Origin: a virus
Virus record (IMG/VR): IMGVR_UViG_3300043313_000264
Span: 1-26,408 of that record
DNA length: 26,408 nt
Reading direction: 5' to 3' (one strand)
Position numbers and translations under genes: made by a program. Positions 14,709 through 21,932 of the stretch are shown here, piece after piece. Within the stretch, counting starts at the first letter, position 1. Every line of letters begins with the position of its first letter. A model generated the notes under the pieces. The model had not been told where the DNA came from, searched no databases, and worked only from the letters and a program-made list of their open reading frames with translations.

Positions 14709-16105
14709 TGGCCGCTAACTACGCTGGGGTTATAGCCTATAGGTTACAGCAGTACGGATTTAACAAGGTTGCCATTGCTGGGATTCTTGGCAACCTTGAG
14801 GTTGAGTCGGGTTTGAATCCCGCCTCCGGGGCTCAGGACAGCAACGGTTTATGGTCCGGTGGAATAGCTTCTTGGAATGGCGGTCGATATACCGCAATGC
14901 AGTCGTACGCCAGGTCTAAAGGAAAGCAGTGGACCGATGTAACGACTCAGGTAGATTTCCTCGTATCGGAGATGTCGTCTCAGTTACGAAGGGATATGAA
15001 CAATGCAGGTTCTGCAAGTAATGCTGCCCGTGTCTTTGATTTTACTTTTGAGCGTTCCGCTGATATTAATTCTTGGGGCGCTGGCCTCGGACCGCGACGG
15101 GTAATGTATGCCGAACAATATTATAACAGCGGTATTGTCGGCAGTGGAGTAAACACCCTCGCCAGTATGGTTGCCGGTGTTGGGGGGAAACCCGGTAGTG
15201 GGTCCGGCATCCCAGGGGCGAACCGTCTAGGAGATCCCACCCCGACAGGTAGCGATTACACCCAGGCGTTGGGATCACTAGCCGGGCTGCTTACCGCAAT
15301 TCCTGAATTACACAATATTCTTCAGCAGGCGGTTGTTGGAGGTTGGGCAGTAAGTAAGTTTCAACAAGCAGTTGAGCAGAGCCACTGGTACCGCTCAAAC
15401 AACGCCGCAACCAGAGAATTGGTTTCACTGGCCTATTCTGATCCAGCTGAATATCGCACACGGCTAGCTAATTCTTCGCAACAGGTTCAGCAGTTGGCTC
15501 ACCAGATGGGTGTGGTGCTGAACCCCCGCGCGTTGGCAAACATGGCTCACCAGTTTATTGCAATGGGCTGGACCCAGCAAAGTCTACAACAGCAGATAGC
15601 TCGGTACTATAATCAAAAAGCTCAGCCAACTGGTGATGCAGCAAAGATTTATCAGTCGCTTACGCAGATGTATGGTGACTATGGGCTGCCGACTAACTTC
15701 GCTGATATTCAGCACCGCACCCAGCAGATTTTAGGCCTTGGTCAGACGATGGATGGCTACAAGCAAGGTGCAATCAACTCAGCCAAGAGCTTGTATCCGG
15801 GGGTTGCCCCGGAGATAGACCAGGGGATGACGGTCCGCGACATCGCTTCGCCATATGTCCAGACGCAGGCGAATCTATTGGAGATTGATCCCAACAGTAT
15901 AAATTTCGGTGCCGATGGGGGTATCAAGAAGGCGCTCCAGGGCCAACCTAATGCCCAGGGTGTGCGTATAGCTACACCGATCTGGCAATATGAACAGCAA
16001 GTACGCAGCGATCCTCGTTGGCAATTTACTAACAATTCTCGTGACATGGTCTCGTCAGCACTGGTAAAACTTGGCGCTGATTTCGGCTTCGGACCTCAGG
16101 GGTAA
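14708..16105 (+). CDS. Virion lysozyme (tail-lysozyme type) with shared C-terminal module
   Basis: 465 residues. Residues 5-140 match the phage tail lysozyme type: AIAGILGNLEVESGLNPA (22-39) with candidate catalytic Glu at 31 or 33, an aromatic-rich NGLWSGGIASWNGGRY (46-61), QVDFLVSEM, and a final RRVMYAEQYY. It probably cuts peptidoglycan locally during DNA entry. A Gly/Ser/Pro linker (about 150-180) leads to a 280-residue helical module (DYTQALGSL to GADFGFGP) that is repeated with high identity in the next gene. The module contains GGWAVSKFQQAV, LANSS, YGDYG, QPNAQGV and RSDPRWQFTNNSRDM. TGATG overlap upstream; the next ATG follows 2 bases after the stop. Confidence 0.8.
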   Translation: MAANYAGVIAYRLQQYGFNKVAIAGILGNLEVESGLNPASGAQDSNGLWSGGIASWNGGRYTAMQSYARSKGKQWTDVTTQVDFLVSEMSSQLRRDMNNAGSASNAARVFDFTFERSADINSWGAGLGPRRVMYAEQYYNSGIVGSGVNTLASMVAGVGGKPGSGSGIPGANRLGDPTPTGSDYTQALGSLAGLLTAIPELHNILQQAVVGGWAVSKFQQAVEQSHWYRSNNAATRELVSLAYSDPAEYRTRLANSSQQVQQLAHQMGVVLNPRALANMAHQFIAMGWTQQSLQQQIARYYNQKAQPTGDAAKIYQSLTQMYGDYGLPTNFADIQHRTQQILGLGQTMDGYKQGAINSAKSLYPGVAPEIDQGMTVRDIASPYVQTQANLLEIDPNSINFGADGGIKKALQGQPNAQGVRIATPIWQYEQQVRSDPRWQFTNNSRDMVSSALVKLGADFGFGPQG

Positions 16106-16107
16106 AC

Positions 16108-17499
16108 ATGGCTTCCTATGCTAACCCCATCGGGCGGGGACTCTATTCCCAACGTATCGACCAGGGTGTCGACTACGGTGGTAGCGGTGCGCTGTATGCG
16201 CTGGGTGCTGGTGTAATCACCAGCGTCTATAACAGTGGCTGGCCTGGCGGCGCTTACATTGTACTTCATCTAGATAACGGTAAAGACGTATTCTACGCTG
16301 AAGATATTACCCCGCACGTTCGCGTAGGCCAGAGAGTTTCAGCGGGGCAGCAAGTCGGATTTGCTACAGGCGGCGGAGATGGAATCGAAGTAGGCTGGGC
16401 ATCCGGTAGCGGTGGCATGACAATGGCCAGAGCCCACGGGCAAACGGCTGCCGGATCAGCGCATGGTGATCCAGGTCTATACACCACCGCGTATGGTGCA
16501 AGCTTCTCTAACTTGATTGCATCTCTCGGCGGTCCGGCTGGTAAGGTCTATGGCCCGGTGCAAGGTAACGTTCCTACTGGTTACGCCGCACCGGGAGGAA
16601 CCCCGGTATCTGCTTCCAGGGGGGCTGGACCGAATCCCACTCCGAACGATTACCAGACAGCCCTTGGTTCCCTCAGCGGAATTCTCCAGTCAGTACCGGA
16701 GCTACGTAGCATTCTACAAAAAGCTGTCTCTGGGGGATGGGCTGTCTCAAAGTTTCAGCAAGCCGTTCAGGCGAGTCATTGGTATCGTACTAACAACGCG
16801 GGCACGCGTGAGCTAATAGCGTTAGCTTCCTCTGACCCTGCCGAGTTTCGTACACGTCTAGCCAACTCGTCTAATATGGTTTCCCAGCTTGCCGGTCAAC
16901 TGGGAGTTAGATTAAATCCTGGTCAGTTAAGTGGTTTGGCTCATCAGTTCTTGATGAATGGCTGGACTACGCAGACCCTTCAACACCAGCTGGCCGGATA
17001 TTACAACGTGAAGCAACAGCCAACTGGACAGGCTGCTCAGATTTACCAGCAGCTGGCCGGAGTGTATGGAGATTATGGAGTTCCTTATAACTTTGCCACA
17101 TTGCAACACCGCACTCAGCTAATACTGGCGGGGAACACGACTGCAGATACTTATAAGCAAAACGCTATTAATACAGCGAAGAGTATTTATCCAGGTATTG
17201 CGGGACAAATAGATCAAGGTATCACCGTTCGACAGATTGCTGATCCCTATGTTTCAACTCAGGCTAATCTACTGGAGCTAGACCCGAAGAGTATTAACTT
17301 CGGGGCTGATGCCGGTATTAGGAGAGCCTTGCAGGGTCAGCCCAACGCGCAGGGAGTCAAGGTGGCAACACCGTTGTGGCAATACGAGCAGCAGGTGCGT
17401 AGTGACCCGCGCTGGCAGTTCACCAATAACTCGCGCGATATGACGTCTCAGGCTTTGGTCCAATTGGGCGCTGATTTCGGCTTCGGACCGAAAGGCTAA
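16108..17499 (+). CDS. M23-like domain protein with shared C-terminal module
   Basis: 463 residues. Residues 5-110 have the beta-rich lysostaphin/M23 fold signature: RIDQGVDYGGSGALYALG (16-33), YIVLHLDNG (50-58), FYAEDITPHVRVGQRVSAGQ (62-81), GIEVGWASG (92-100). The zinc-binding histidines of active M23 peptidases are absent: the first His is Asp18, YAH is YAE and the HxH position reads IEVG. It may therefore only bind the wall or use an acid-based chemistry. After a linker (about 155-180) comes the same 280-residue module as in the previous gene, with long identical runs, including the last 30 residues. Likely an exchangeable wall-binding partner of the lysozyme on the same virion part. Confidence 0.75.
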   Translation: MASYANPIGRGLYSQRIDQGVDYGGSGALYALGAGVITSVYNSGWPGGAYIVLHLDNGKDVFYAEDITPHVRVGQRVSAGQQVGFATGGGDGIEVGWASGSGGMTMARAHGQTAAGSAHGDPGLYTTAYGASFSNLIASLGGPAGKVYGPVQGNVPTGYAAPGGTPVSASRGAGPNPTPNDYQTALGSLSGILQSVPELRSILQKAVSGGWAVSKFQQAVQASHWYRTNNAGTRELIALASSDPAEFRTRLANSSNMVSQLAGQLGVRLNPGQLSGLAHQFLMNGWTTQTLQHQLAGYYNVKQQPTGQAAQIYQQLAGVYGDYGVPYNFATLQHRTQLILAGNTTADTYKQNAINTAKSIYPGIAGQIDQGITVRQIADPYVSTQANLLELDPKSINFGADAGIRRALQGQPNAQGVKVATPLWQYEQQVRSDPRWQFTNNSRDMTSQALVQLGADFGFGPKG

Positions 17500-17501
17500 C
17501 T

Positions 17502-18611
17502 ATGACTTCCCGTTGGATTCGCGACTCGCGTGGTAAATTTTATTACGTTAACGAGAATACCGGAACGTCTCGACCGGCGACCGCTAAGGATATTGCGAGT
17601 CTTGCCCGGACGAAAAACTGGACTGGGTTTAGGGGCGTTTATAAGCCGGGCGCGGCCATTGGTAATTATAACTACTATGCGCTGGATTCAACTAGTGGCG
17701 CAATGTATGGTGTCACGTCGCAAGGTGCCTATACTCATCTGACTCCTGCGCAGTGGGCGCAGGTGTCCTGGCCTGGCTATAAGAAGTATTCGTTCAACCC
17801 TCAACAGCAGTCATCGTTACAACTTATCTCTGACACTTTGAGGCAGTGGGGACTCTCTAGTCTTGACGACACTCTCCGTGGGCTTCTTGTAAAAGGTGAT
17901 ACAAACCCGGATACGCTCGCTCTAGCGTTGTCTCAGACTCCCGCCTACAAGGCCCGCTTCGCCGGAAACGCAGGGAGAGTGGCGAATGGACTACCCGAGC
18001 TTTCGCCAGCACAGTATCTTGCCACCGAAGAATCTTACAACCAGATTCTACGGGGTTATGGCCTTCCCCCAGGCTTCTATGATAGTCATTCTGACTTCAC
18101 TAACTTCATCGCCAATGACCTCAGTCCAGCCGAACTGGACGCTAGAGCTAAAATTGCCCACGACCAGTATATGAATGCTCCGGACTATGTCAAGAACTTA
18201 TGGAGTCAATACTTTGGCACCAAGGGTGACGCTATCGCTGCCATTCTTGATCCTAAGGTTGCGACCGCGTTGATTCAGGATCGCGGCACGCAGGTTGCCA
18301 TCGGCGGTGCTGCGGCAGCGCGTGGCATGAGCGTAAGCGCACAGCGCGCTCTGCAGCTGCAGCAAGCTGGCGTGAGCGGTACGCAGGCTGAGCAGGGTTA
18401 CTCGAAGATTGCGCAGTCTCTACCAACCGACGAGGCTATTGCACAGCGGTTCGGCACCAAGTTCGGACAGACTCAGGAAGAGAATGACTTACTACTAGGT
18501 CTCGGTCCTGAAGCTCGGCAGCGGGAAACGCTATACGCCGAGGAAGAGGGATTGTTCAAGGGTCGGTCTGGTGCAGACGCCCAGGCTGCCGGCGTTCCTA
18601 GTAATTACTAA
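17502..18611 (+). CDS. Third, divergent member of the module family (369 aa)
   Basis: ATG 2 bases after the previous stop. The N terminus (about 1-90) is a small, aromatic-rich beta domain beginning MTSRWIRDSRGKFYYVNENT and including YNYYALDSTSGAMYGV; I cannot assign it. From about residue 100 the helical part follows the outline of the shared module (an LALALSQTPAYKARF stretch matching SKFQQAVEQSHWYRSNN, then SPAQYLATEE and SPAELDARA) but at low identity. The C-terminal third is Ala/Gln-rich (TQVAIGGAAAARGMSVSAQ). No lysozyme or M23 head. Placed at the end of the internal-protein block, so probably a structural anchor or ejection protein. Confidence 0.6.
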   Translation: MTSRWIRDSRGKFYYVNENTGTSRPATAKDIASLARTKNWTGFRGVYKPGAAIGNYNYYALDSTSGAMYGVTSQGAYTHLTPAQWAQVSWPGYKKYSFNPQQQSSLQLISDTLRQWGLSSLDDTLRGLLVKGDTNPDTLALALSQTPAYKARFAGNAGRVANGLPELSPAQYLATEESYNQILRGYGLPPGFYDSHSDFTNFIANDLSPAELDARAKIAHDQYMNAPDYVKNLWSQYFGTKGDAIAAILDPKVATALIQDRGTQVAIGGAAAARGMSVSAQRALQLQQAGVSGTQAEQGYSKIAQSLPTDEAIAQRFGTKFGQTQEENDLLLGLGPEARQRETLYAEEEGLFKGRSGADAQAAGVPSNY

Positions 18612-18622
18612 AAAGGAGTGAC

Positions 18623-18781
18623 ATGCTCGCAGGTATCGCAACCGTCCTCGGTATCATCGGACTCTTTGTAGTCCATCCAGAGGTGAAGACATTCCCATTC
18701 TGGACCCTACTGGTACTGACCGTACTATCGGCAGCCCATATCTGGGATTATGCGTGGGGACACAACCGTAGACAACTGTAA
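18623..18781 (+). CDS. Two-helix membrane protein (52 aa), possible second holin
   Basis: AAAAGGAG lies 6 bases before ATG 18623. MLAGIATVLGIIGLFVVHP makes one hydrophobic helix (2-17) and FWTLLVLTVLSAAHIWDYAW a second (26-45), with a short positively charged end (HNRRQL). Length and two-helix hairpin are those of small class II holins, but it is not beside the endolysin at 6116. It is followed by an even smaller membrane protein. Either could regulate lysis timing or act in membrane penetration. Confidence 0.6.
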   Translation: MLAGIATVLGIIGLFVVHPEVKTFPFWTLLVLTVLSAAHIWDYAWGHNRRQL

Positions 18782-18797
18782 CAAGAAGGAGTAAGCA

Positions 18798-18872
18798 ATG
18801 CTCTGGACTATTCTAATCGTTCTCGCTATCCTTGCGTTGATTGTATTCATCTTGGGTCGAGGACGCCGGTAA
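18798..18872 (+). CDS. Single-helix micro-protein (24 aa)
   Basis: GAAGGAG lies 6 bases before the ATG, in the same arrangement as the gene just upstream, which is the main reason to accept so short a frame. The product MLWTILIVLAILALIVFILG plus a GRGRR tail is one membrane helix with a basic cytoplasmic end. TAA at 18870-18872 lies 7 bases before the tRNA. Function unknown; holin, antiholin or membrane-depolarising peptide are options. Confidence 0.55.
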   Translation: MLWTILIVLAILALIVFILGRGRR

Positions 18873-18879
18873 AAAATAA

Positions 18880-18950
18880 TCTGGGTTCGTTTAACGGTAG
18901 GACGCCGCGCTCTGGACGCGGTAATCGAAGTTCGAATCTTTGACCCAGAG
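18880..18950 (+). tRNA. tRNA-Gln (anticodon CUG)
   Basis: Complete 71-base cloverleaf. Acceptor TCTGGGT (18880-18886) pairs without mismatch with ACCCAGA (18943-18949), discriminator G at 18950. D-arm GTTT/GGAC (18889-18892/18900-18903) with GG in the loop. Anticodon stem CCGCG/CGCGG (18905-18909/18917-18921) with loop CTCTGGA, anticodon CTG at 18912-18914. Variable region TAAT. T-arm CGAAG/CTTTG around TTCGAAT (18931-18937). CCA is not encoded. U1-A72 and G73 are glutamine identity features in bacteria. The tRNA lies in the middle of Gln-rich virion genes that by eye use CAG very often, so it may supplement late translation. Confidence 0.93.
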
Positions 18951-19077
18951 CCGACGACGGGAACGACCGGTCCTGTCGAGCGTAACTAAAACCGGGAATC
19001 CTTAGATCGTGCTGACCTACCTCCGGGGATGCACTGGCTAGGGTAACTGTCCATCGGCAGCCAATAAAGGAGAGAAA
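18951..19077 (+). promoter_or_regulatory. Leader of the scaffold gene, 127 bases
   Basis: No gene. CCGGT and ACCGG (around 18970 and 19000) could form a weak stem. It ends in a strong SD (AAAGGAGAG) before ATG 19078. It may hold a processing site that frees the tRNA 3' end. No clear promoter or second tRNA was found. Confidence 0.3.
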
Positions 19078-19605
19078 ATGTCCGACGAATACGACGAGAC
19101 TACCGACGACGGTAGTGGTGACAACGACAGCGACGGTATCAAAAACCTTCGCCGTCAGCACAAGCAGGCAGCCGCAGAACTCAAGACAGCACAAGATGAG
19201 CTTGCGAAGTATCGTGCAGCCGAGCGAGTGCAAACTGTAGCGGAAGTCCTAAAGGCCAAGGGACTCCCCGACAAGGTTGCCACACTGTATCAAGGTAGCG
19301 ACGTATCTGAGGATGCGATAGTCAAATGGGCCGAACAGTATGCAGACGTTTTTGGTAAGTCTTCCACTGAGGGCCAGTCTTCGCAGTCCGGAGTAAATGA
19401 GAGCAACTCGCAATCTGCAGGCCGGGTGAACGACGCCTCTGAAGGCAACGTCCATCCAACCCAGAATCCGAAGGGTCCATCCGGACGGATTCTAGGCAGT
19501 CCTGATGAAATTCAGCACGCTCTGGAAACCTGGAAGTACGAAGATTTGGTCAAGGCGGGATACATGCCGCAAGATGACGGCACGCTGTTTGCCAGGAGTC
19601 GATAA
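19078..19605 (+). CDS. Capsid assembly scaffolding protein
   Basis: 175 residues directly upstream of the capsid gene, the standard place for a scaffold. Very acidic N terminus (MSDEYDETTDDGSGDNDSDG), then a coiled-coil segment (about 20-60, KNLRRQHKQAAAELKTAQDE), a helical stretch to about 92, a Ser/Asn/Gln-rich disordered linker (about 95-135), and a compact C terminus (EIQHALETWKYEDLVKAGYM) that could bind the capsid shell. Scaffolds co-assemble with the capsid protein and leave the prohead before packaging. SD AAAGGAGAG is strong, fitting high expression. Confidence 0.75.
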   Translation: MSDEYDETTDDGSGDNDSDGIKNLRRQHKQAAAELKTAQDELAKYRAAERVQTVAEVLKAKGLPDKVATLYQGSDVSEDAIVKWAEQYADVFGKSSTEGQSSQSGVNESNSQSAGRVNDASEGNVHPTQNPKGPSGRILGSPDEIQHALETWKYEDLVKAGYMPQDDGTLFARSR

Positions 19606-19614
19606 CCTTCCGAG

Positions 19615-19714
19615 CCTGTACCGAAGTAGGAGCGAAACCTACAGCATGAACAGGAGAGACACCTTCAGATAAGGTGATCGACGCTGACTGTCATCCATCG
19701 TGAGTGAGGATGAC
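19615..19714 (+). promoter_or_regulatory. Structured leader of the capsid gene covering its ribosome binding site
   Basis: Three consecutive stems: CCTGT/ACAGG (19615-19619/19650-19654) enclosing GTAGG/CCTAC (19626-19630/19638-19642); CACCTT/AAGGTG (19660-19665/19671-19676); and GTCATCC/GGATGAC (19690-19696/19708-19714). The last, 7 bp and perfect, overlaps four of the five bases of the SD GAGGA (19706-19710) of the capsid start at 19719. It could restrain capsid translation until opened by a protein or by ribosomes. Confidence 0.45.
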
Positions 19715-19718
19715 GGCT

Positions 19719-20669
19719 ATGGCCGATGTCTTTACCGATGGTACTACCGTATATGCTAATCTATTGGCTGCTGGTTACGACCGGTACTTGGAATATCAGC
19801 TTCGTTCGACGCCGATTTTCCGCCAGCTTGTCGACAAGCACCCCGTAGATGAAACAAATGTCGGTCCTACCGTCACGCTGACTCTGATTCAGGAGTTCGC
19901 CGCGCTTGCGACGACCCCACTGGCAGAGACAACTGACGTGTTCGCTGTTGCACCGCCCGCTCCGGTGCGTGTGACCGTGACCGTCAACGAGTACGGCAAC
20001 GTCGACCTTGCCACCCTTCGCTTGAAGGAACTGGCGTTCACTGCTCCGGACCCGGCTATCGCCTACGTCCTGGGCAAGAACATGGTTGACACCCTGGACG
20101 CCCTTGTTAAGGCCGTCCTTGATGGTAGCACCAACTTCCTGCTGAATGCTGCAGGAACGTGGCAGACTACCGGTGGCGCTGTCAACGTTACCGGTGCTGC
20201 GGCCTCGATTTTCTCGAGTGTTGGTGCCATTGACGCTGTTGCTTTGCTTCGGCGTCGCAACGCCTCTGGGCGAGATGCTGGCGATAACTACATCGCCGTC
20301 ATCCACCCGGATGTGTCCGTAGATGTGATGTCCAATGCTGGTTGGCTTGCGCCTCACCAGTATCAGGACACCGAGAACATCTACAACGCCGAGGTTGGGC
20401 GCTATCTTGGTGCCCGGTATGTTGTGTCGCCGCGTTGTACGCGTGCGACTGACGGTGCGGCTTCGGCCGCAGTGTACCGGTCGTACTTCGTTGGTGCTCA
20501 GGCTTTGGTGGAAGCGACCATCGACAACAACCACATTGTCGTTGGACCGCAGATTGACCGCCTGCGGCGCTTCTTCCCGATCGGCTGGTATTACCACGGT
20601 GGCTTCTCGATGTTCCGTCAGGAAGCTGTCGAGCGGGTAATGACCTGGAGTTCGATCGCTGCCCTGTAA
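19719..20669 (+). CDS. Major capsid protein, N4-gp56 type
   Basis: Shell protein of the HK97-like fold. The start is placed at ATG 19719 because GAGGA lies 8 bases upstream; an upstream GTG (19704) and ATG (19710) lack a usable SD. 316 residues beginning MADVFTDGTTVYANLLAAGYD. Typical features of the N4-gp56 capsid family: N-terminal Tyr/Arg-rich helix, YGNVDLATLRLKELAFT, a helix-rich KNMVDTLDALVKAVLDG, then the conserved late part YIAVIHPDVSVDVMSNAGW followed by NIYNAEVGRYLGARYVVSP. Followed by a strong hairpin. Within the HK97-fold this family is typical for N4 and several other phage lineages. Confidence 0.85.
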   Translation: MADVFTDGTTVYANLLAAGYDRYLEYQLRSTPIFRQLVDKHPVDETNVGPTVTLTLIQEFAALATTPLAETTDVFAVAPPAPVRVTVTVNEYGNVDLATLRLKELAFTAPDPAIAYVLGKNMVDTLDALVKAVLDGSTNFLLNAAGTWQTTGGAVNVTGAAASIFSSVGAIDAVALLRRRNASGRDAGDNYIAVIHPDVSVDVMSNAGWLAPHQYQDTENIYNAEVGRYLGARYVVSPRCTRATDGAASAAVYRSYFVGAQALVEATIDNNHIVVGPQIDRLRRFFPIGWYYHGGFSMFRQEAVERVMTWSSIAAL

Positions 20670-20713
20670 TGGGGTTGTTGTTCCTCGCTGTCCTCCGGGA
20701 CTAGTGGGGCATT

Positions 20714-20747
20714 GGGGGCCAGCTTCCCAAGTGAACAGCTGGCCCCC
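20714..20747 (+). terminator. Strong hairpin after the capsid gene
   Basis: GGGGGCCAGCT (20714-20724) pairs with AGCTGGCCCCC (20737-20747), 11 bp, 12-base loop, 44 bases after the capsid stop. No T-run follows, so it would act as a leaky terminator or as a 3' stabilising structure that raises capsid mRNA over the downstream tail genes. Confidence 0.55.
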
Positions 20748-20766
20748 TCACCAATTAGGAGAACTT

Positions 20767-21057
20767 ATGCCCTGCCGTTCAGGTTGCCCCAGCCAGGATC
20801 ATCAGTCGTGGGGTGAGTGCGCGCGCGCCTCGCGCCTTCAGGTCGCAGGCGTGGAAGCACATCAGTACAACACCAACCTGAACCGACAGCTTGATGATTA
20901 CGCGGTTGCGCGTAGGGATGGACTTCAGCCGGAAACGTGGAGAGCCGCAGATGTGAACGCAGCCTATAGGGCTACCGACAGTCTCGGCGTTCCTTACCGT
21001 GCTGATAAGACGCAAGAGATGACACAAGCAGCTTTGACCAAGTTGGGGGTTGACTAA
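20767..21057 (+). CDS. Small Cys-containing protein after capsid (96 aa)
   Basis: ATG at 20767 follows AGGAGAA at 7 bases; an in-frame GTG at 20704 would run through the hairpin and is rejected. MPCRSGCPSQDHQSWGEC holds three Cys (3, 7, 18) and one His, which might bind a metal. The remainder is helical (VEAHQYNTNLNRQLDDYAVA, then PETWRAADVNAAYRA). I do not recognise it; a decoration or connector-assembly role is suggested only by its place. TAATG overlap with the next gene. Confidence 0.65.
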   Translation: MPCRSGCPSQDHQSWGECARASRLQVAGVEAHQYNTNLNRQLDDYAVARRDGLQPETWRAADVNAAYRATDSLGVPYRADKTQEMTQAALTKLGVD

Positions 21058-21932
21058 TGCCGACCGCAGGCCAACTAATTGATCAGATAGTTGCCCAGCT
21101 TCACGGCTGGGGATCAACGCAAGATCGCATTACTCCACTGTCGGCAGACATCGGCCCGTCAGATACTTCCTTTAACGTAGACGCCACTGCTGGCGTCTCG
21201 GTTGGTATTACTCCTGGCCCGGTGGAGATTGACAGTGAACAACTTTACGTTGCATCCGTTGACCAGGGCTCTGGGAACTGCGTTCTTGCCGATGGCTTTG
21301 GTCGAGGTTTTTCAGGCACAACCGCAGCTACGCATCTTAATGGGACGAAGGTTGTTAGCCGCCCGAAATTCCCTCGGGTGTGGTGCCTTCAACAGCTGAA
21401 CGATGTCATCGGTGCCGTATATCCCTCCCTCTTCCGGGTGGATACTTTTGTTACAACTGTGACTTATCCTAAGAACTCTTATACACTCCCCGTTCAGCCG
21501 CCGCTGCGGGTGCTGGATGTTCAATGGCAGAATCCTCTAGGTAACTGGGAGCGATGTTTCTCTTATGAACTTGATCCCTATGATGGGACACTCCGCGTCG
21601 GTGGTGGACCGATGCTCGGACGCCCTCTGCGTATCGCTTACTCCACTGAGCCTTCGCCGTTCGCTGGCGAGGCTGATGACTTTATCACAACTACCGGACT
21701 TCCTCTCTCCTGCGCCGACGTTCTCACACTTGGAGTCGTTGCCAGACAGGCACCAGGCTTGGATCTTGCACGAGCTCAAATCACACCAGTTGATCCAGCG
21801 CGCCCTGTCCCACCCGGCTCCGCTGTTGCTGTCGCCAAATATATAATGGCAATGTACCAAGATCGCCTGAAGAACGAGGGGATAACTCTTCGTAAACAAT
21901 ATAGAAGCTTTGTAGTGAGGACCGCCCAGTGA
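21057..21932 (+). CDS. Head-to-tail adaptor / tail tubular A-like protein
   Basis: 291 residues. The N-terminal 100 residues include a small beta domain (DTSFNVDATAGVSV, GPVEIDSEQLYVASV, then DGFGRGFSGTTAATHLNGTKV), which resembles the start of the next protein. Residues about 100-290 have helices at QQLNDVIGAVYP and at the C terminus (AVAVAKYIMAMYQDRLKNEG) around a beta core, the helix-plus-beta build expected for a T7 gp11-like gatekeeper. The assignment rests on size, layout and position after the capsid gene. The stop overlaps a GTG start (GTGA). Confidence 0.45.
   Translation: MPTAGQLIDQIVAQLHGWGSTQDRITPLSADIGPSDTSFNVDATAGVSVGITPGPVEIDSEQLYVASVDQGSGNCVLADGFGRGFSGTTAATHLNGTKVVSRPKFPRVWCLQQLNDVIGAVYPSLFRVDTFVTTVTYPKNSYTLPVQPPLRVLDVQWQNPLGNWERCFSYELDPYDGTLRVGGGPMLGRPLRIAYSTEPSPFAGEADDFITTTGLPLSCADVLTLGVVARQAPGLDLARAQITPVDPARPVPPGSAVAVAKYIMAMYQDRLKNEGITLRKQYRSFVVRTAQ

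Noticed and set aside
18880-18950. tRNA as a phage attachment site
   Set aside because: No integrase in the window and the tRNA is complete inside the late operon; no sign of a duplicated 3' end.
18951-19077. A second tRNA after tRNA-Gln
   Set aside because: No T-loop motif or complete acceptor stem found.
19704-19718. Earlier GTG (19704) or ATG (19710) as the capsid start
   Set aside because: No SD at proper distance; ATG 19719 has GAGGA 8 bases upstream and gives the family-typical N terminus.
19761-20597. Leftward frame of 278 codons opposite the capsid gene
   Set aside because: Antisense to a recognised capsid protein, no own promoter or SD, no recognisable domain.
20704-20766. Upstream GTG start for the 96-residue protein
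   Set aside because: Would translate through the 11-bp hairpin; ATG 20767 has a good SD.
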